In this document: piece by piece, positions 40,547 to 44,271 of the stretch
How the letters are laid out: each line of letters begins with the position of its first letter
How positions within the stretch are numbered: the stretch's first letter is position 1
From: UBA7398 sp947491605
GTDB taxonomy: Bacteria > Actinomycetota > Actinomycetes > Nanopelagicales > Nanopelagicaceae
Direction of reading: 5' to 3'
Length of the DNA stretch: 44,271 nucleotides
Assembly: GCA_947491605.1 (NCBI GenBank)
Contig: CANLJW010000007.1
Coordinates: 1 to 44,271 of the forward strand
The notes under the pieces: model-generated
Databases searched by the model: none
What the model saw: the letters and a program-made list of their open reading frames with translations, nothing else
Told to the model about the DNA's origin: nothing
Position numbers and translations under genes: made by a program

Positions 40547-41869
40547 TTATTTCGCTGCTGCGAAACCAACTTCAAGGTCAGCCTTGATGTCATTGATGTT
40601 CTCTAACCCAAGACTTAACCGAATTAGCCCTGGTGTAACACCCGCAGTTAACTGCTCTTCTGGCGATAGCTGTGAGTGCGTAGTTGAAGCTGGATGAATT
40701 ACCAAGGAGCGAACATCACCGATATTTGCTACGTGGGAGAAGAGATTTAACGCTTCCACAAACTTTTTACCAACTTCGATTCCGCCCTTAATTTCAAAGG
40801 AAAGTACCGAACCGCTTCCTTTAGGCGCATATTTCTTGGCAAGCGCATTCCATTTTGATGAAGGTAGCGATGCGTAATTTACTTTTTCAACTTGTGGGTG
40901 TTTCTCTAGCCACGCAGCAGTTGCTTGGGCATTCTCGACATGTCGTTCAATACGAAGACTCAAAGTTTCTAAGCCTTGCGCTAACAACCATGCGTTAAAT
41001 GGGCTTACTGCAGCTCCAATATCGCGAAGTAGAGTTAGTCGGATTTTAAAGATGTAAGCAAGGTTTGCACCAAAAGCAGATCCAACTCCAAGTGCTTGCG
41101 CATAAACCAAGCCATGATAACTCTGATCTGGAGTATTGAAACTCTTGAAGCGCTCTGGATATTTGGCGTAATCAAATTTGCCAGAATCCACAATAGCGCC
41201 AACTACTGTATTTCCATGTCCGGATAAGAACTTAGTAGCAGAGTGAATAACAACATCTGCACCATGTTCAATTGGACGAATCAAAAATGGTGTCGCAACC
41301 GTGTTATCCACGATTAGCGGTACGCCAGCATCATGGGCAACTTTTGCAACTGCTGCGATATCCAATATGTCGTTCTTGGGATTAGCAATTGTTTCGCCAA
41401 ATAGCGCTTTAGTATTTGGTCGAATCGCTTTCTTCCAACTCTCTGGGTCATCTGGATTCTCAACGAAGGTAACTTCGACGCCAAATTTTGGAAGCGTGTA
41501 ATGGAATAAGTTGTAAGTGCCACCGTAGAGTGATGGTGACGAAACAATATGATCGCCAGCCTCTGCAACGTTTAACACGGCGAAAGTTGTTGCTGCAGAA
41601 CCAGAGGCAACTAACAGCGCAGCAACGCCACCTTCAAGTGATGCGATTCGTTGTTCAACAGCATCTTGAGTTGGATTCATGATGCGGGTATAAATATTTC
41701 CAAGTTCAGCTAAACCAAATAAATCAGCGGCATGTTTAGTGTCGCGGAATTGATAAGCAGTTGTTTGGTAGAGCGGAAGTGCGCGAGCGCCAGTTGTTGG
41801 ATCAGGAATTTGTCCTGCGTGTATTTGACGCGTTTCAAACTCGGAATTAGTTACGGAAAATGAAGCCAT
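40547..41869 (-). CDS. metY: O-acetylhomoserine sulfhydrylase
   Basis: A 440-residue Cys/Met metabolism PLP enzyme: ALPLYQTTAYQF, YTRIMNPTQDAVEQRIASLEGG, LIVDNTVATPF, and PLP Lys in HSATKFLSGHG. The length and N-terminal FETRQIHAGQIPDP favour MetY, which makes homocysteine from O-acetylhomoserine and sulfide. ATG 41869 follows GGGGAGG (41884 to 41878). It is the first gene of the metY-metX unit behind a SAM-IV riboswitch. Confidence 0.94.
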   Translation of the reverse strand: MASFSVTNSEFETRQIHAGQIPDPTTGARALPLYQTTAYQFRDTKHAADLFGLAELGNIYTRIMNPTQDAVEQRIASLEGGVAALLVASGSAATTFAVLNVAEAGDHIVSSPSLYGGTYNLFHYTLPKFGVEVTFVENPDDPESWKKAIRPNTKALFGETIANPKNDILDIAAVAKVAHDAGVPLIVDNTVATPFLIRPIEHGADVVIHSATKFLSGHGNTVVGAIVDSGKFDYAKYPERFKSFNTPDQSYHGLVYAQALGVGSAFGANLAYIFKIRLTLLRDIGAAVSPFNAWLLAQGLETLSLRIERHVENAQATAAWLEKHPQVEKVNYASLPSSKWNALAKKYAPKGSGSVLSFEIKGGIEVGKKFVEALNLFSHVANIGDVRSLVIHPASTTHSQLSPEEQLTAGVTPGLIRLSLGLENINDIKADLEVGFAAAK

Positions 41870-41880
41870 TGCAAAAACCT

Positions 41881-41897
41881 CCCCAGATAAAAGGGGG
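41881..41897 (-). promoter_or_regulatory. hairpin that can mask the metY Shine-Dalgarno
   Basis: On the minus strand CCCCC (41897 to 41893), an 8-nt loop TTTTATCT, and GGGG (41884 to 41881) form a short GC stem. The GGGG is part of the GGGGAGG ribosome binding site. It lies right after the SAM-IV aptamer and may be its translational switch. Confidence 0.5.
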
Positions 41898-41907
41898 CCT
41901 GACTATT

Positions 41908-42028
41908 TGTGCAGACCCACGCTTGCCGAATGCACATTGCATACGACCTGGTCTTCACCCGGAGCACCCCACCGTGGTGGAGGGTTGCCGTCCAGTAAGC
42001 CGGGGCTAATATCTGGAACTCATGACCT
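41908..42028 (-). ncRNA. SAM-IV riboswitch
   Basis: On the minus strand the leader reads GGTCATGAG, then GCCCCGGCTTACTGG, CGGCAACCCTCCACCACGG, TGGGGTGCTCCGGGTGAAGACC, and CGGCAAGCGTGGGTCTGC. This order matches the SAM-IV class found mostly in Actinobacteria before sulfur and methionine genes. P1 is GGTC/GACC. The 3' GCGTGGGTC arm lies outside P1, which separates it from SAM-I. Confidence 0.92.
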
Positions 42029-42034
42029 GGGGTA

Positions 42035-42064
42035 AGAGTAGAAAAGTTTTTGCTAAATGTCCAA
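42035..42064 (-). promoter_or_regulatory. promoter of the metY-metX riboswitch transcript
   Basis: TTGGAC (42064 to 42059), an 18-nt spacer and TACTCT (42040 to 42035) on the minus strand. Counting about 7 nt beyond the -10 places the RNA start at the first bases of the SAM-IV aptamer. Confidence 0.6.
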
Positions 42065-42077
42065 CCCTAAAACCAAA

Positions 42078-43175
42078 TTACAAAGTGGCAGTTGATAACC
42101 CGTGCGCTGCCGCCACTGCTTGGTAGTAAACCTTGCCCTCGTGGACGTTCAATCCGAGCGCAAGCGAGCGATCCTTGGCCATAGCTTCGCGCCATCCAAG
42201 GTTTGCTAACGCCAAGGCGTATCGAAGCGTCACGTTAGATAGCGCATAGGTTGAAGTAGCTGGAACTGCACCAGGCATATTTCCAACGCAATAGAAAATT
42301 GAGTTATGAACTTGGAAAGTTGGTTCGGCATGGGTTGTGACATGTGAATCTGCAAAGCAACCACCTTGATCGATTGCGATATCAACCAAAACGCTACCTG
42401 GCCTCATCTTTGAAACTAATTCATTTGAAACTAATTTAGGCGCTTTTGCGCCAGCAACTAATACTGCACCGATTACCAAGTCAGCTTCCATAACTTGTTC
42501 TTCAATTTCATGAGTATTTGAAGCCAAAGTTGTAACGGTTCCACTAAAGAGATGATCAATCTCCCCTAATTTTTTCTGGTTTACATCTAAGACAGTTACA
42601 TCGGCGCGCATACCGTGGGCAATTGAGGCCGCCGCAATTCCGGAAACGCCGCCGCCAAGTACAACAACTTTTCCAGGGCGAACACCAGGTACGCCGCCAA
42701 GCAAAACTCCACGGCCACCATTGCTCTTTTGTAGCGCTGCTGCGCCAACTTGCACCGACATCCGGCCAGCAACTTCACTCATTGGAGCAAGCAACGGAAG
42801 TGCGCCATCAACTTCTACTGTTTCATAAGCAATTCCAGTGATGCCACTCTTAATCAGCGCATCGGTACATTCTTTAGATGCTGCAAGGTGTAAATAAGTA
42901 AATAGAACCTGACCAGCGCGCATTTTTGGATATTCAGCTGCGATCGGTTCTTTAACTTTTAAAACTAAATCGGAGCGCTTCCAAACTTCATCTGATGTCG
43001 CAACGATTTGCGCCCCGACTACTTTGTATGAATCGTCCGAGAGCGCTGACCCAACACCCGCATTAGTTTCAATTAATACCGTGTGCCCCGATTTAATAAA
43101 TTCGCGAACTCCGGCAGGTGTAATTGCGACACGAAATTCATTGTTTTTGATTTCCTTGGGTACGCCAACAATCAC
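42078..43175 (-). CDS. ald: alanine dehydrogenase
   Basis: A protein of about 365 residues: IVGVPKEIKNNEFRVAITP, LIETNAGVGSALSDD, KVKEPIAAEYPKMR, TYLHLAA and the Rossmann GGGVSGIAAASIAHGM, with DIAIDQGGC after it. It interconverts alanine and pyruvate plus ammonium with NAD. I chose GTG 43175 because AGGAGG (43188 to 43183) lies 7 nt upstream and homologues start with this IGVPKE motif; a start at 43211 would add 12 unconserved residues. Confidence 0.94.
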   Translation of the reverse strand: MIVGVPKEIKNNEFRVAITPAGVREFIKSGHTVLIETNAGVGSALSDDSYKVVGAQIVATSDEVWKRSDLVLKVKEPIAAEYPKMRAGQVLFTYLHLAASKECTDALIKSGITGIAYETVEVDGALPLLAPMSEVAGRMSVQVGAAALQKSNGGRGVLLGGVPGVRPGKVVVLGGGVSGIAAASIAHGMRADVTVLDVNQKKLGEIDHLFSGTVTTLASNTHEIEEQVMEADLVIGAVLVAGAKAPKLVSNELVSKMRPGSVLVDIAIDQGGCFADSHVTTHAEPTFQVHNSIFYCVGNMPGAVPATSTYALSNVTLRYALALANLGWREAMAKDRSLALGLNVHEGKVYYQAVAAAHGLSTATL

Positions 43176-43182
43176 GGCACTG

Positions 43183-43188
43183 CCTCCT
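43183..43188 (-). promoter_or_regulatory. strong Shine-Dalgarno that fixes the ald start
   Basis: A full AGGAGG on the minus strand, 7 nt before GTG 43175. It is one of few strong ribosome binding sites in a window where many starts have none. Confidence 0.75.
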
Positions 43189-43222
43189 CGTAGCGAACCG
43201 CTTGTTCGCACGATGAGCGATG

Positions 43223-44212
43223 TTACTCCGAAAAAAGAGCGTCACAGATTTTGGGGTGTAGGTCAGAGCGCATAGTGGCAAAAGTCTCAGGCGGCCAGCC
43301 CGCGTTGAATACTTGCCGCAATAGCTTTGCAAGTGGGTATTTATCGTCATCACTCTGGGCTCTATCCAAAGCTCGTTGTGCCAACGCTCCCTCTCCCTTC
43401 TCGTATGAAGTTGCGGCAAAGAGCGTTGCCACTGGAGCGATGTAACCGGATGGTGCAATCCGCAACAACCAGCGCCACAAATTCCAGTAAAGGTCGATAT
43501 TTTCGGAACAAATCGAGCCAAGTGCAAAATCGCGCACCTGTAAATCATGTAAGCGAACTAGCACTAACGCAATTAATTCTTGATTGTTAGAAATTCCACC
43601 AGTTTCAAATTCATTGACCAGATCCATTACCGCCTCAGCGCCCTCACGCTGAAGCAGTTTTGGATCATCGTCGTAATCAATTGTGGGAACGGAATTGATT
43701 ACCTCTAATAAATCTGGATCAGCACTGATTTGGGAAATGGATTCAACTAATTCATTTAAATCTTGAAACGGTAACGGGTTTCCCAGAGCAACTTGCTCAG
43801 CCGCAATTCGAGAATCACTCAGAACCGGAAGTGGGTTCCCTTCGATTGGACAGCATTCGCTATCTGCACAAACTGACGAACGCCATCGCCCAGCTTTAAC
43901 CACAATCGCTTCTCGTAAATTTATATTTCTTATTGAAAGCGCATCTTTAATTGCTTCTAATAAACTTTCACATTCAAGAATTTGATCTGGTAGGTACGCA
44001 ACTAGTAATGCGCTCTCAGCTTGGTCCCGCTCTAGATGTGCAACTAAATTATCGATTTGCTCGGAGTCAAAATCTGTCGGAAAATCAACGCGCATCGCCA
44101 TCCCAACGAGGTCATCTTTGAGGCCAATTAAAACTAATGAATTCTCGGGTTGATAGCCCACAAGAAATGGAACTGCTGCTAATAAATCATGAGGTGTGGT
44201 TAAAGTTGTCAT
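43223..44212 (-). CDS. DUF4192 family protein
   Basis: A protein of about 329 residues. The N-terminal TPHDLLAAVPFLVGYQPENSLVLIGL is the DUF4192 signature; a mid-section with SVCADSECCPIEGNPLP and a C-terminal helical half (APVATLFAATSYEKGEGALAQRALDRA) are typical. Function unknown; it is an actinobacterial family often seen near sigA. ATG 44212 is chosen because CATTAT (44224 to 44219) ends 6 nt upstream; TTG 44218 is in frame. Confidence 0.88.
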   Translation of the reverse strand: MTTLTTPHDLLAAVPFLVGYQPENSLVLIGLKDDLVGMAMRVDFPTDFDSEQIDNLVAHLERDQAESALLVAYLPDQILECESLLEAIKDALSIRNINLREAIVVKAGRWRSSVCADSECCPIEGNPLPVLSDSRIAAEQVALGNPLPFQDLNELVESISQISADPDLLEVINSVPTIDYDDDPKLLQREGAEAVMDLVNEFETGGISNNQELIALVLVRLHDLQVRDFALGSICSENIDLYWNLWRWLLRIAPSGYIAPVATLFAATSYEKGEGALAQRALDRAQSDDDKYPLAKLLRQVFNAGWPPETFATMRSDLHPKICDALFSE

Positions 44213-44218
44213 TGGCAA

Positions 44219-44224
44219 ATAATG
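44219..44224 (-). promoter_or_regulatory. -10 box of the DUF4192 gene, leaderless type
   Basis: The minus strand reads CATTAT, then 6 nt (TTGCCA), then ATG 44212; no Shine-Dalgarno is present. Confidence 0.4.
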
Positions 44225-44271
44225 ACTTTTCCATTACCTGCATAGATTTTCCAAACTTAAAAATGTGTAAA

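Noticed and set aside
1..44271. tRNA genes, IS elements, phage genes, toxin-antitoxin pairs or defence systems
   Set aside because: No cloverleaf-type sequences, transposase or integrase motifs, terminal repeats or known defence domains were seen in any gene or gap.

Overview
The window reads as one continuous stretch of a compact, low-GC actinobacterial chromosome. Several families that are typical of, or largely confined to, Actinobacteria point this way: a SepH-type division protein, a PknB-type kinase with PASTA repeats, DUF4192 and DUF7455 genes near the principal sigma factor, a class II DAHP synthase, a split CrtYc/CrtYd lycopene cyclase and a SAM-IV riboswitch. AT-leaning codon use, very short intergenic gaps, many 1-4 nt overlaps and many starts with a -10 box about 6-8 nt upstream suggest a streamlined planktonic lineage such as the freshwater Nanopelagicales (acI). 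That placement is inference. No tRNA, rRNA, IS element, prophage or CRISPR array was seen.

Layout. 1-10632 is a carotenoid region in three transcription blocks: (i) alpha/beta hydrolase, CrtA-like, CruF-like, glycosyltransferase and CrtD-like genes on +, behind the 3' end of a YbaK-type gene; (ii) crtE-crtI-crtB on +; (iii) crtYc-crtYd on -. A CDP-alcohol phosphatidyltransferase and metF, both on -, separate blocks i and ii. Together these genes predict a monocyclic carotenoid whose open end is hydrated, desaturated, oxidised and possibly glycosylated. 10677-11922 is a TPP-riboswitch unit with a PnuT-type thiamine transporter and an unassigned P-loop kinase. 11975-20688 holds pknB, nfo, two EamA exporters, threonine aldolase, an alkyltransferase, class II DAHP synthase and a phosphofructokinase with PPi-type residues.

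20678-27077 (-) is a housekeeping block: era, dprA, comM, yraN, rnhB, lepB, rplS and suhB. 27109-36258 holds an MFS transporter, sepH, a phosphodiesterase, a pseudouridine salvage pair (psuG-psuK) and topoisomerase IV genes facing each other (parC lacks its C-terminal domain). 36233-44212 (-) holds an FAD oxidoreductase, a CDGSH protein, sigA with a repetitive Lys-rich N-terminus, metY-metX behind a SAM-IV riboswitch, alanine dehydrogenase and DUF4192.

No wholly unknown multi-gene system stands out. The most notable items are the predicted carotenoid end-group pathway, the ParC without a C-terminal domain, the TPP aptamer whose closing helix contains the Shine-Dalgarno sequence, the P-loop kinase in that unit, and the leaderless promoter architecture. 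No stretch longer than about 210 bases lacks a gene.
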